Of a stretch of 6,317 nucleotides of DNA, positions 1 through 6,317 are shown one piece after another. This DNA is from Candidatus Segatella papionis (GTDB lineage Bacteria > Bacteroidota > Bacteroidia > Bacteroidales > Bacteroidaceae): the NCBI GenBank assembly GCA_002297965.1, contig DBLF01000045.1, forward strand, positions 1 to 6,317. The letters are read 5' to 3'. The notes under the pieces are model-generated. The model saw nothing but the letters and a program-made list of their open reading frames with translations, was not told the DNA's origin and searched no databases. A program made the translations under genes and the position numbers. Numbering within the stretch: position 1 is the first letter of the stretch; every line of letters starts with the position of its first letter.

Positions 1-1
1 A

Positions 2-2002
2 AACGAGGCTTCCGACTTGCAAGACCTCTCGAAGGCATCTGTAAGGAAAATCGTTATCAACAGCCCTATCTGCTGGGGTGCCGTTACCCTAGATGCTCTT
101 CTGGATGGCAATGCGAAGGCAAGCCTGTTGAGACAATTCGCCAAAATCACCCTCAAGGTGGCGGATAACATCCAATCGGACTTCCCCGAGGCGAGCGCAG
201 GGCTCATCGTGAGCAACACGGCAAGCAAGAGCAGCATCGCCCCAGCAAACTATACGGAACCAACGGACGAAGGATTAGCCGGGACCACAGATTTCAGCTC
301 TGAAAAAATTGGCGACGGAACAACCCGAGTTGTCGCTGTCAACGAGACTTCGGCTAGCAAGGCGTGCATCATCATCAAGGCACGATATAAGGGGGTGGAA
401 GGCTACTACAAGGTGGCTCTCTACAAGAATGCCAACAAGAGCACCCAATATGCCTTGCTCCGCAACCACAACTATACCATCACCGTGACCAAGGTAAACG
501 ACTATGGATTCAAGACAGAGGAGGAAGCGATGAAAAGTGAGCCAGAGAATCGACTGGAAGCAGAAATCGTGGACGACAATCCTGCCATCACCAAGATGAT
601 AGCTTGCAAGGACTACGAACTGGGCGTGAGCGACCATATAGATGTTAGCGCCTCTACCACGGAAGCCACCATCACCCTAGTAACTACCCTATCCCAAACC
701 ACCCAAGCCGACGGAAAGCTCTATGGCGTAAGCGTCAAGGCTGACAATGACTGGGTGAAAAGCAACTTCGAGGAAACATCGGAGACCACGACTCCCGAAA
801 CTGGAAGGCTCTCTTCCCAAGGCAAGAAATACACACTGAAGTTTACGCTCGACAAGAACGACAAATCGGAGGATGCCCGAAAGGCCACCGTCACCGTGAC
901 ATCGGGCGACCTGTCGCTTGACCTCACCATCACCCAAGCTGGCTTCGACTTCCGCCGTGAAGACCCCAGCAGAAAGGTAACACTACTCGACAATGGGAGC
1001 ACGGAAGTAACCACCGATTACTTCAAATGGCTAGACGAAACCATACAAGGCATCAAGCCGGAGAAGATGCAAGGAGCCGTAAGAAACCAAGGTCTCCACT
1101 TCGGCGTGGGCAACAATACGTATAGCTACCAAATTCCGAAACTATCGGGCGATGAAGTGACCAACACTGACAATAGATTTACAGTAAAAGATGATGGAAG
1201 CTATTGGAATATAACGCTTAACAACAACAATTCCAGCGACTTCGAACTTTGGCAGTCGTCGTTCACCATCAAGAATGGGGAAGGCATCAACATCACCTAC
1301 CCCGTATATCATACGGGTATCTTCCATCAGATAACAACTACGGATTATCAGTTGGCAGAAAACGACGACGCCAACAAGAAGGTAAAGGGATGGTTCTACT
1401 ACGAGATGGTCAAGGTGAAGGGCAAGACCCAAACTTACTATATGCTCGACCGCAACCTGGGAGCCAGCAACAATGGACCTTACATCCGAGAGACGCAAGC
1501 ACTGAAGGACAACGAGGATGCCATCGGCGGCTACTTCCAAATCTCCCAAGAAAAGAAAACCACCGATGCCACACAGGGAAACCTATCCTCCGCCTTGGCA
1601 CCATCGGGCTACACCATCCCGACCAACGACATGTTTAACGACCTCCTGGATGCCAACACCATCAAGGTGAAGAGTTACACCACGGCACAGGGAGAGACCT
1701 ACAGCTGCGCTGAGATTGCCACCACTGGCGACTCCCAGCTGAAGACCATCTATCTGCCATACGGTGGATACCTGGAAGGCGAGAGCCTGAAGAACCCTAT
1801 CCACGTGAACCTCTGGACCAAGACCTTGCTCTCGGGCAACCAAGGCTTCAGCACCACAAGTCCGGAATATGGATACTGGTACATCTACTTCGACATCTAC
1901 AACAGCAAGTTGGGCTTGTCAAACATGCGATTCGTGAGCGGTAGCAATGGCAACAACAACGGTCGCTACAAGGCCATGCCTATCCGCTTGGTTTATAACT
2001 AA
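2..2002 (+). CDS. Fimbrillin-like surface protein with BACON-like and Fib_succ_major-like domains (5' partial)
   Basis: The frame is open to the left edge, so this is the C-terminal 667 residues of a longer protein; the TTG at 17 is not a convincing start, and any lipoprotein signal lies outside the window. Numbering from that TTG: residues 1-190 resemble the end of a Mfa1/FimA-type fimbrillin domain, with the family-like stretch LLRNHNYTITVTKV (148-161) followed by an acidic VDD segment. Residues about 205-309 resemble a BACON beta-sandwich, ending ARKATVTVTSG...LTITQAG. Residues 316-436 are another beta-rich, Asn-rich region I cannot name. Residues 440-661 resemble the Fibrobacter succinogenes major paralogous domain: YYMLDRNLGA (474-483), APSGYTIPTNDMF (528-540), PYGGYLEG (581-588) and terminal PIRLVYN. 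In Bacteroidota such proteins are exported and are thought to be fimbrial tip or accessory adhesins. That role is inferred here, and no ligand can be read from the sequence. It is convergent with the GH51 gene. Confidence 0.8.
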   Translation, partial: NEASDLQDLSKASVRKIVINSPICWGAVTLDALLDGNAKASLLRQFAKITLKVADNIQSDFPEASAGLIVSNTASKSSIAPANYTEPTDEGLAGTTDFSSEKIGDGTTRVVAVNETSASKACIIIKARYKGVEGYYKVALYKNANKSTQYALLRNHNYTITVTKVNDYGFKTEEEAMKSEPENRLEAEIVDDNPAITKMIACKDYELGVSDHIDVSASTTEATITLVTTLSQTTQADGKLYGVSVKADNDWVKSNFEETSETTTPETGRLSSQGKKYTLKFTLDKNDKSEDARKATVTVTSGDLSLDLTITQAGFDFRREDPSRKVTLLDNGSTEVTTDYFKWLDETIQGIKPEKMQGAVRNQGLHFGVGNNTYSYQIPKLSGDEVTNTDNRFTVKDDGSYWNITLNNNNSSDFELWQSSFTIKNGEGINITYPVYHTGIFHQITTTDYQLAENDDANKKVKGWFYYEMVKVKGKTQTYYMLDRNLGASNNGPYIRETQALKDNEDAIGGYFQISQEKKTTDATQGNLSSALAPSGYTIPTNDMFNDLLDANTIKVKSYTTAQGETYSCAEIATTGDSQLKTIYLPYGGYLEGESLKNPIHVNLWTKTLLSGNQGFSTTSPEYGYWYIYFDIYNSKLGLSNMRFVSGSNGNNNGRYKAMPIRLVYN

Positions 2003-2006
2003 AATA

Positions 2007-2047
2007 GGCGGCAATCTGCATCACGCAGGTTGCCGCCTTCTTCATTC
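2007..2047 (+). terminator. Hairpin terminator of the fimbrillin-like gene, possibly bidirectional
   Basis: Starting 4 nt after the TAA stop, GGCGGCAATCTGC pairs with GCAGGTTGCCGCC around a 5-nt loop (stem-loop 2007-2037). This gives 13 pairs with a single T-G position. In + strand RNA that position is a U-G wobble, while in - strand RNA it becomes an A-C mismatch, so the fold is better on the + strand. A moderately T-rich tail, TTCTTCATTCT, follows. On the - strand the hairpin is followed by TATTTTAG, so it may also stop transcripts from the GH51 gene, whose stop codon is about 115 nt away. No other terminator is seen for that gene. Confidence 0.85.
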
Positions 2048-2074
2048 TAACTAACTATCTATCAACTATTCAAA

Positions 2075-2153
2075 ATGTATCTTTCTGTTTATAGTTATAT
2101 CTTTCTATTTCAAGATTCATTTTTCCATTCAAGTTACATCTTCCTTTCGACTT
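2075..2153. repeat. Degenerate direct repeats of about 20 nt, pyrimidine-rich on the + strand
   Basis: The gap between the hairpin and the GH51 stop codon contains four loosely related units starting near 2075, 2095, 2115 and 2134. The first two share TATCTTTCT and match at about 15 of 20 positions. The third is 19 nt and ends ATTCAAG, like the second. The fourth is the most diverged, at about 11 of 20. In the GH51 transcript this becomes a purine-rich 3' untranslated stretch. It may be simple low-complexity drift, and no function is implied. Confidence 0.4.
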
Positions 2154-4596
2154 ATTTCAATCGGATGATGTTCAGAGAGCTTGCAGGAATCTCCACGGTC
2201 GCACCATTCTTCTCTGTAGTCACATAGTTTTCTACAGGGTAGATGTTGGTAGGATTGTCGATGGTGTTCTCCTCCAAACCGTTCTTGGCAGAGAGGCGGA
2301 TGAGCTTTCCATCCTTGATTTCCTTGCCATGGAGATTAATCTTGGCTGTGGTGCCCTCGGTGCTGGTGTTGGCTATCTTCAAGATAACCTCGCCCGTCTT
2401 CTCGTCGAGAGTTGCCGTAGAGAAGATGCCTGGCTGGGTGTTAGCCTTCAGCTTGGTGGCGAAGATTTCCTTGCCATCCACGGATGCGAAGATGCTGTCG
2501 CCCTGTACCTTCAGCTCGATGTCGTACCATTTGCCGGTCTCCACCTTGCCTGGGCAGGTAGCTACCTGAGCCTTGGCACCATTCACGATTTGCTCGATGC
2601 CGTGCTGGGTATTGTTCCAACCACCGAGGTTCAACCAGCAGTAGTTCTGAGGATCCACGTAATTAAATACTACGAGGAAGCCCTCGTTGCCAGCATCCTT
2701 CTTTGCGCGTACCTTATAAATATAGCCATCAGAAGTTATCTTGCCAGGGTTCAAGCGGATGCAATTCTCCTCGTTGCTGGTCTGCTTGATTTCATCTCCC
2801 TCAACCTTCCAAGAGCCACGGATGTCGGTCTGGGTGAGTTCGAGTGTGGCTGGAAGCGCATTGCCCTTGTCGTCGGTGTAGCCCTCGTCCTTGAAGGATA
2901 CCTGGGTGCCCCATGTTCCCATACCTACTTGGCAAACGGCTGGCTTCACCTTGGCTTGCTCATACTTATATGGAGAGGTCTGCTCTACCTTCAACACACG
3001 GGTACCGATATTGTTCGCCATCACGTTCTGCACGTAGTAAGATGGTGTGCCGAATACCTTGTCGGAGGTGTATTGAATCATATCTGGTGCCCACATACGA
3101 TTGTTGAGGTTGGCGAAGATAGGAGCGTAAGAAGCCATGGTCACGATGTCGGAGTTGTTCTCGATGCCCATCATATAGACAGCCTCACCGAGGGCTGCGT
3201 CGAGAGAGCCCATGTTGCCGAAGCCTTGGGTCACGGCATACTCGCCTACGTAAATCTCACTGCCCTTGCGGTCGTAAGAATCGTACTTGTTGAAGTTCTC
3301 AGCAAACCAGGCAGGGTTTCTGTAGTAGTGCTCGTCGAGAAGTTCCACGCTCTCGTTACTTTCCCACTTAGGGTTATCGTCGCCCCAAGCTACCACGTTG
3401 CCGATGAGGTGCATCTTAGGATATTTTGCCAAGACGGCATCCTTGAACTTCTTGAAGCGCTCGTAGTAGTGGTCGCTCTGTGCGGCTGGGTCTGGCTGGT
3501 TGTTCTCATTACCAATCTCCAAGTACTCGATGTTGTATGGCTCTGGGTGACCGTTCTTGGCACGCAGCGCACCATATTTAGAGGTAACAGGACCATTGGC
3601 ATACTCCAAGGCGTTCAAGCATTCGTCTATCCAAGGCTGGATACTATCCACTGGAGTCAAGCCGCCGTGCCACAAACCTACGTTCACCACATAGAGAGGC
3701 TTGGCATTCAAGTCCTCGGCAAGCTGCAAGTACTCATCGAAGCCCATGCCATCGCTGGTGCGATAACGCCAGTTCACGTTCTTATGTCCAGGACGTTCCT
3801 CGATAGGACCGATGGTCTTCTCCCAGTGGAAAGCATTCTCTGGAGACTCCTGTCCCTCTACGTAGCAACCGCCAGGGAAGCGAACGAACTTAGGATGGAT
3901 ATTATAGAGGAGCTGCGCCAAGTCTGGACGCAAGCCATTCTCACGATTCTTGAAGGTTGGAGGGAAGAGGCTCACCACGTCGAGCTGGATGGTACCCTTG
4001 CCGTCGGCAACAAGCGCAAACTGCGCCTTCGCATCGTTGGCGTTAGCGGTGAACTCGGCTGTATATTTGGTCCACTTCTTGCCCAACTTGCCATTGACGG
4101 CAGTCTCGGCATATACCTTGTCGCCCTTGGCGTTGGTAAGGCGAGCTTTCAATCCGCCCTTGTAGCTACCCTTTGCCCAGAAAGAGAGCTTGTAGGTTCT
4201 GCCCTGCACGGCATTGATGCCCCAGAAGCCTTCGTTGATGAGAGAGGCGGTAGCCTTAGGAGTAGCGGCAACGGTAAGCTGGAGCGCCTTGCCCTGTGCT
4301 TTGTTGAGCAGATTCTTATTGATGAGCTGTGCGTTGATTTTCGCACCAGCCTCAGCCGATGTCTTCCAAGTAGGAATATCCTTGTCGGCATCCTCGAAAG
4401 AGCGGTTGCTGATAAGCTCGGCATAGAGTCCGCCATCGGCAGCATGGTTGATATCCTCGAAGAAGATGCCATATAAATTAGGTGAAACCTTGATGCCTGG
4501 GTTAGAGGCATCCACATTGATAGTTACTTGTGCGTTGGCTGCCATCATAGTAGAGGCGAGCACAGCGGAAAGCAAAAACTGTCTTTTCTTATTCAT
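2152..4596 (-). CDS. Secreted GH51 alpha-L-arabinofuranosidase
   Basis: A complete 814-residue protein of glycoside hydrolase family 51 (clan GH-A, retaining), expected to release terminal alpha-L-arabinofuranosyl residues from arabinan, arabinoxylan or arabinogalactan side chains. Residues 1-22 form a Sec signal peptide (KKR, hydrophobic core, ANA before Q23), so it is exported, probably to the periplasm; no lipobox Cys is seen. Barrel strand 1 is at 38-67 (LYGIFFEDINHAADGG). A CBM4/9-like beta-sandwich is inserted at about 73-213, and the barrel resumes with RFPGG (239-243). Glu364 in IGNEN fits the acid/base with its preceding Asn, and Glu452 in VGEY fits the nucleophile. The C-terminal beta domain (about 510-560 and 720-814) is split by a LamG/DUF1080-like insert at about 560-720. 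ATG at 4596 is chosen because the signal peptide follows directly. It has its own promoter and leader. Exact substrate cannot be read; no susC/susD or other glycosidase adjoins it. Confidence 0.95.
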   Translation of the reverse strand: MNKKRQFLLSAVLASTMMAANAQVTINVDASNPGIKVSPNLYGIFFEDINHAADGGLYAELISNRSFEDADKDIPTWKTSAEAGAKINAQLINKNLLNKAQGKALQLTVAATPKATASLINEGFWGINAVQGRTYKLSFWAKGSYKGGLKARLTNAKGDKVYAETAVNGKLGKKWTKYTAEFTANANDAKAQFALVADGKGTIQLDVVSLFPPTFKNRENGLRPDLAQLLYNIHPKFVRFPGGCYVEGQESPENAFHWEKTIGPIEERPGHKNVNWRYRTSDGMGFDEYLQLAEDLNAKPLYVVNVGLWHGGLTPVDSIQPWIDECLNALEYANGPVTSKYGALRAKNGHPEPYNIEYLEIGNENNQPDPAAQSDHYYERFKKFKDAVLAKYPKMHLIGNVVAWGDDNPKWESNESVELLDEHYYRNPAWFAENFNKYDSYDRKGSEIYVGEYAVTQGFGNMGSLDAALGEAVYMMGIENNSDIVTMASYAPIFANLNNRMWAPDMIQYTSDKVFGTPSYYVQNVMANNIGTRVLKVEQTSPYKYEQAKVKPAVCQVGMGTWGTQVSFKDEGYTDDKGNALPATLELTQTDIRGSWKVEGDEIKQTSNEENCIRLNPGKITSDGYIYKVRAKKDAGNEGFLVVFNYVDPQNYCWLNLGGWNNTQHGIEQIVNGAKAQVATCPGKVETGKWYDIELKVQGDSIFASVDGKEIFATKLKANTQPGIFSTATLDEKTGEVILKIANTSTEGTTAKINLHGKEIKDGKLIRLSAKNGLEENTIDNPTNIYPVENYVTTEKNGATVEIPASSLNIIRLK

Positions 4597-4649
4597 TGTC
4601 TATTCTTAGGTTTAATATTTTTGTTACTTGTTGATATTATGAGTTGAAT

Positions 4650-4682
4650 GGCATGAAACCAAGCGTTGCCTGAATCCATGCC
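4650..4682 (-). promoter_or_regulatory. Stem-loop in the GH51 5' leader
   Basis: Read on the - strand, GGCATGGA pairs with TTCATGCC (8 pairs, one G-U). Inside it, after a symmetric 2x2 internal loop, CAGGC pairs with GCTTG (5 pairs, one G-U) and closes a 3-nt AAC loop. Both wobbles are allowed only in - strand RNA; on the + strand they become C-A mismatches. The element lies between the predicted transcription start (near 4694) and the ATG, ending about 53 nt upstream of it. What follows is A-rich rather than a T run, so it does not look like a terminator. A role in mRNA stability or translation control is inference, and it matches no riboswitch class I recognise. Confidence 0.5.
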
Positions 4683-4700
4683 GCTATTAATACACAGATG

Positions 4701-4708
4701 CAAAAGTA
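4701..4708 (-). promoter_or_regulatory. Bacteroidota-type -7 promoter element for the GH51 gene
   Basis: The - strand reads TACTTTTG, an exact match to the Bacteroidota -7 consensus TAnnTTTG, in the typical setting TGTACTTTTGCA. It would start transcription near 4694 and give a leader of about 98 nt. A -33 TTTG at the usual 19-21 nt spacing is absent; the nearest upstream TTTG (4735-4738) is 26 nt away. The promoter may therefore be weak or depend on an activator, which is inference. It lies just downstream of the permease terminator, so the GH51 gene is probably transcribed independently. Confidence 0.6.
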
Positions 4709-4736
4709 CACAAAAAGCACAAGAAGGAGGTGGACA

Positions 4737-4794
4737 AAACGCAAAAATATAGTGTAAAAGGTGGATTTTCCGTAAAAATCCACCTTCTACACTA
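4737..4794 (-). terminator. Rho-independent terminator of the purine permease gene
   Basis: A 20-nt arm at 4775-4794 pairs with one at 4750-4769 around a 5-nt loop. On the - strand every position pairs, with one G-U wobble; on the + strand that position is an A-C mismatch, so the element is built for leftward transcription. The hairpin is followed on the - strand by TATTTTTGCGTTTTG, a T-rich tail. It begins about 54 nt after the permease stop codon and should separate permease transcripts from the GH51 gene. Confidence 0.88.
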
Positions 4795-4848
4795 ATCTTA
4801 ACTTCTTTATCTATCTAAAACTGTGTTATTTTCCCACACGTCTTATTT

Positions 4849-6153
4849 TTATCCCAACGCATAGTTGAGCAAGAGGAAGATGCTCAAGATATACAGCGTG
4901 AGATTCAAGTCCTTGAACTTGCCCACCATCATTTTTATCAGCACATAACTCAAGATACCGAGGCAGATGCCATCGGCGATGCTGTAGCAGAGCACCATCG
5001 TAATCATCGTGATGAAGGCTGGGAACGACTCGGAGATGTCCTCCAACTCAATCTTCTTGAAGGAGTCAATCATCAGCACACCCACCATCACCAAGGCGCC
5101 ACTGGTAGCAGCACTAGGGATGAGCAGGAAGATAGGAGCCAAAAAGATGCTCAGAAGAAACATGATGCCCACGAAGAATGAAGTCAGACCCGACTTACCG
5201 CCCTCGGCTACGCCCGAAGCACTCTCCACGTAGGTAGTAATGGTAGAGCTACCGAGCAAGGCACCAGCTGTAGTACCGATGGCATCGCTCATCATCGCCT
5301 CCTTCACACCAGGGATATTGCCCTTCTCATCCTCCTTGATACCGAGCTTGGAAACCAAGCCAAGCACTGTTCCGATGGTATCGAAGATGTTTACCAGCAA
5401 CAAGGAGAACACCACCATCACCATCTTAGGAGTAAAGAAGCCCGTGAAATCGAACTTGCAGAAGATAGGCGCGATGCTATGACCTGCCGACACCGGAATC
5501 CATCCGTCAGGAATCTCCGTGACACCCATCGGAATACCAATCAGCGTGGAAATGATGATAGCGAAGAACAAGGAGCCTTTCACTCTACGAGCCATCAAGG
5601 TACCGCTCACCAAAATACTGATCAAACCCAAAATACAAGTAGGGGTAAACTTGCCGAGCTGCACGAAGGTAGCCTCATTGGCAGTGATGATGCCCGCATT
5701 CTTCAGTCCGATGAAGGCGATGAACATACCGATGCCCGCCGAGATGGCGAATCGAAGATTCTTCGGGATGCACTCCAATATCTTGTCACGGATATTGAGG
5801 AAGGTGATGAGGAGGAAGATGATACCCTCCACCAAGAGCACCGCCAAAGCCTGCTGCCAAGTCAAGCCCATCGCCTGGCAGAGCGTGAAGGCGAAGAAGG
5901 CATTCAGACCCATACTAGGAGCCTGGGCGAAAGGCAACTTTGCCATAAACGCCAAGAGCAAGGTGGCGATGGCTGATGCCACGGCAGTAGCCGTAAACAA
6001 GGCACCCTTGTCCATACCTGTAGTAGAGAGGATGGTAGGGTTTACTGCCAAGATGTAACACATGGTCAGGAAGGTGGTCATACCGGCGATAAGTTCCGTC
6101 TTGACCGTCGTTTTCTGTGGGTCGAAGCCCAACAATGCTTTTAACTTATTCAT
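4849..6153 (-). CDS. NCS2 family (AzgA/PbuG-like) purine nucleobase permease
   Basis: A complete 434-residue, strongly hydrophobic inner-membrane protein of the usual length for the AzgA-like branch of NCS2, which includes B. subtilis PbuG and E. coli GhxP and AdeP. These import adenine, guanine or hypoxanthine by proton symport for purine salvage. Family signatures visible: QAPSMGLNAFFAFT (77-90) in the TM3 region; LLVNIFDTIGTVLGL (252-266) with Asp258 in the TM8 region, a likely substrate/proton site; and GSSTITTYVESASGV (301-315) with Glu310 in the TM10 region. Repeated hydrophobic segments fit the 14-helix, 7+7 inverted-repeat fold of UraA-type carriers. There is no signal peptide, as expected. 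ATG at 6153 gives an N-terminus (MNKLKALLGF) that aligns with the family pattern. It has its own promoter and terminator. Which purine it prefers cannot be decided from the sequence, so no gene symbol is given. Confidence 0.95.
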   Translation of the reverse strand: MNKLKALLGFDPQKTTVKTELIAGMTTFLTMCYILAVNPTILSTTGMDKGALFTATAVASAIATLLLAFMAKLPFAQAPSMGLNAFFAFTLCQAMGLTWQQALAVLLVEGIIFLLITFLNIRDKILECIPKNLRFAISAGIGMFIAFIGLKNAGIITANEATFVQLGKFTPTCILGLISILVSGTLMARRVKGSLFFAIIISTLIGIPMGVTEIPDGWIPVSAGHSIAPIFCKFDFTGFFTPKMVMVVFSLLLVNIFDTIGTVLGLVSKLGIKEDEKGNIPGVKEAMMSDAIGTTAGALLGSSTITTYVESASGVAEGGKSGLTSFFVGIMFLLSIFLAPIFLLIPSAATSGALVMVGVLMIDSFKKIELEDISESFPAFITMITMVLCYSIADGICLGILSYVLIKMMVGKFKDLNLTLYILSIFLLLNYALG

Positions 6154-6183
6154 TGTCTGTTAAACTTAATTTTGCAATTTTAG

Positions 6184-6202
6184 GCATACGGATAACGTAT
6201 GC
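6184..6202 (-). promoter_or_regulatory. Perfect 7-bp inverted repeat near the permease transcription start
   Basis: GCATACG and CGTATGC form a perfect palindrome around a 5-nt spacer. It begins 5 nt downstream of the -7 element, so it covers the predicted start of the mRNA. It could be an operator for a dimeric repressor or a 5'-terminal stem-loop that protects the message. The leader is only about 50 nt, too short for a purine riboswitch aptamer, and none of its conserved core is seen. Confidence 0.5.
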
Positions 6203-6207
6203 GCTTG

Positions 6208-6241
6208 CAAAGGTACAAAATATATTAGAAATAAGTTCAAA
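6208..6241 (-). promoter_or_regulatory. Bacteroidota-type promoter of the permease gene
   Basis: The - strand reads TACCTTTG at 6215-6208, an exact match to the TAnnTTTG -7 element. A TTTG at 6241-6238 lies 22 nt upstream and can serve as the -33 element, slightly wider than the usual 19-21 nt. The spacer is AT-rich. Transcription would begin near 6201-6204, giving a leader of about 50 nt with no Shine-Dalgarno sequence before the ATG, as is normal in this phylum. Confidence 0.7.
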
Positions 6242-6317
6242 GTAATAAAAGAAATTGTTGCCAAAACTAATAAATAGAGTTCTTACTCCTAAGAAAAAGT
6301 TATGTTCAGAGCTTTTG

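Noticed and set aside
1249..1638. Second-frame 129-codon open frame inside the fimbrillin-like gene
   Set aside because: It overlaps a clearly coding frame with recognisable domain motifs, and its translation is low-complexity and rich in Gln, His, Arg and Gly, typical of an out-of-frame reading.
2003..2151. CRISPR-like array in the repeat stretch
   Set aside because: The units are diverged, contiguous and lack unique spacers, and no cas gene is present.
2075..2224. Short + strand open frame of about 49 codons starting at the ATG in the repeat region
   Set aside because: No promoter or start context, it runs into the antisense of the GH51 3' end, and its Phe/Tyr/Ser-rich start reflects the pyrimidine-rich repeats.
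2329..4476. A 715-codon open frame on the + strand, opposite the GH51 gene
   Set aside because: It is exactly codon-aligned with the GH51 gene, so its stops could arise only where that gene uses TTA, CTA or TCA, which it rarely does. The translation has no recognisable domain, while the - strand product has full GH51 signatures.
5479..6058. Open frames of 165 and 179 codons on the + strand, opposite the permease
   Set aside because: They are shadows of the permease coding sequence in other frames, with compositions unlike real proteins and no promoter or start context.
6154..6207. Purine riboswitch ahead of the purine permease
   Set aside because: The leader is about 50 nt and has a single short hairpin, without the three-helix junction or conserved core of the known purine aptamers.
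6302..6317. Possible start of a rightward gene at the right edge (ATG after an A-rich stretch)
   Set aside because: Only five codons are visible and no TAnnTTTG element is seen on the + strand upstream, so it cannot be supported.

Overview
This window looks like chromosomal DNA from a gut Bacteroidota, most likely Prevotella/Segatella. Three things support that: a fimbrillin-like surface protein carrying BACON-type and Fibrobacter-paralogous-type domains, a secreted GH51 arabinofuranosidase with the nested layout usual in this phylum, and TAnnTTTG promoter elements without Shine-Dalgarno sequences. The genus is an inference from protein style; no marker gene is present.

Layout: (1) 2-2002, + strand, the 3' part of a large surface adhesin-like protein whose start lies left of the window. 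(2) 2003-2151, a convergent intergenic region with a strong hairpin terminator (2007-2037) and a pyrimidine-rich stretch of degenerate repeats of about 20 nt. (3) 2152-4596, - strand, a complete exported GH51 alpha-L-arabinofuranosidase. (4) 4597-4848, an intergenic region holding the GH51 promoter, a structured leader hairpin and the terminator of the next gene. (5) 4849-6153, - strand, a complete NCS2/AzgA-type purine permease. (6) 6154-6317, the permease promoter with a perfect 7-bp inverted repeat near the predicted transcription start, then AT-rich sequence with no supported gene.

The two - strand genes lie in tandem but appear to be separate transcription units, since a terminator and a promoter stand between them. 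I see no functional link among the three genes: a fimbrial-type surface protein, a hemicellulose/pectin side-chain hydrolase and a nucleobase transporter. No susC/susD pair, regulator or other polysaccharide-utilization gene is visible. I found no CRISPR array, tRNA, rRNA, mobile element or evidence of a new multi-gene system. The most informative non-coding signals are hairpins whose imperfect pairs are G-U wobbles on one strand only, which tells which strand is transcribed.
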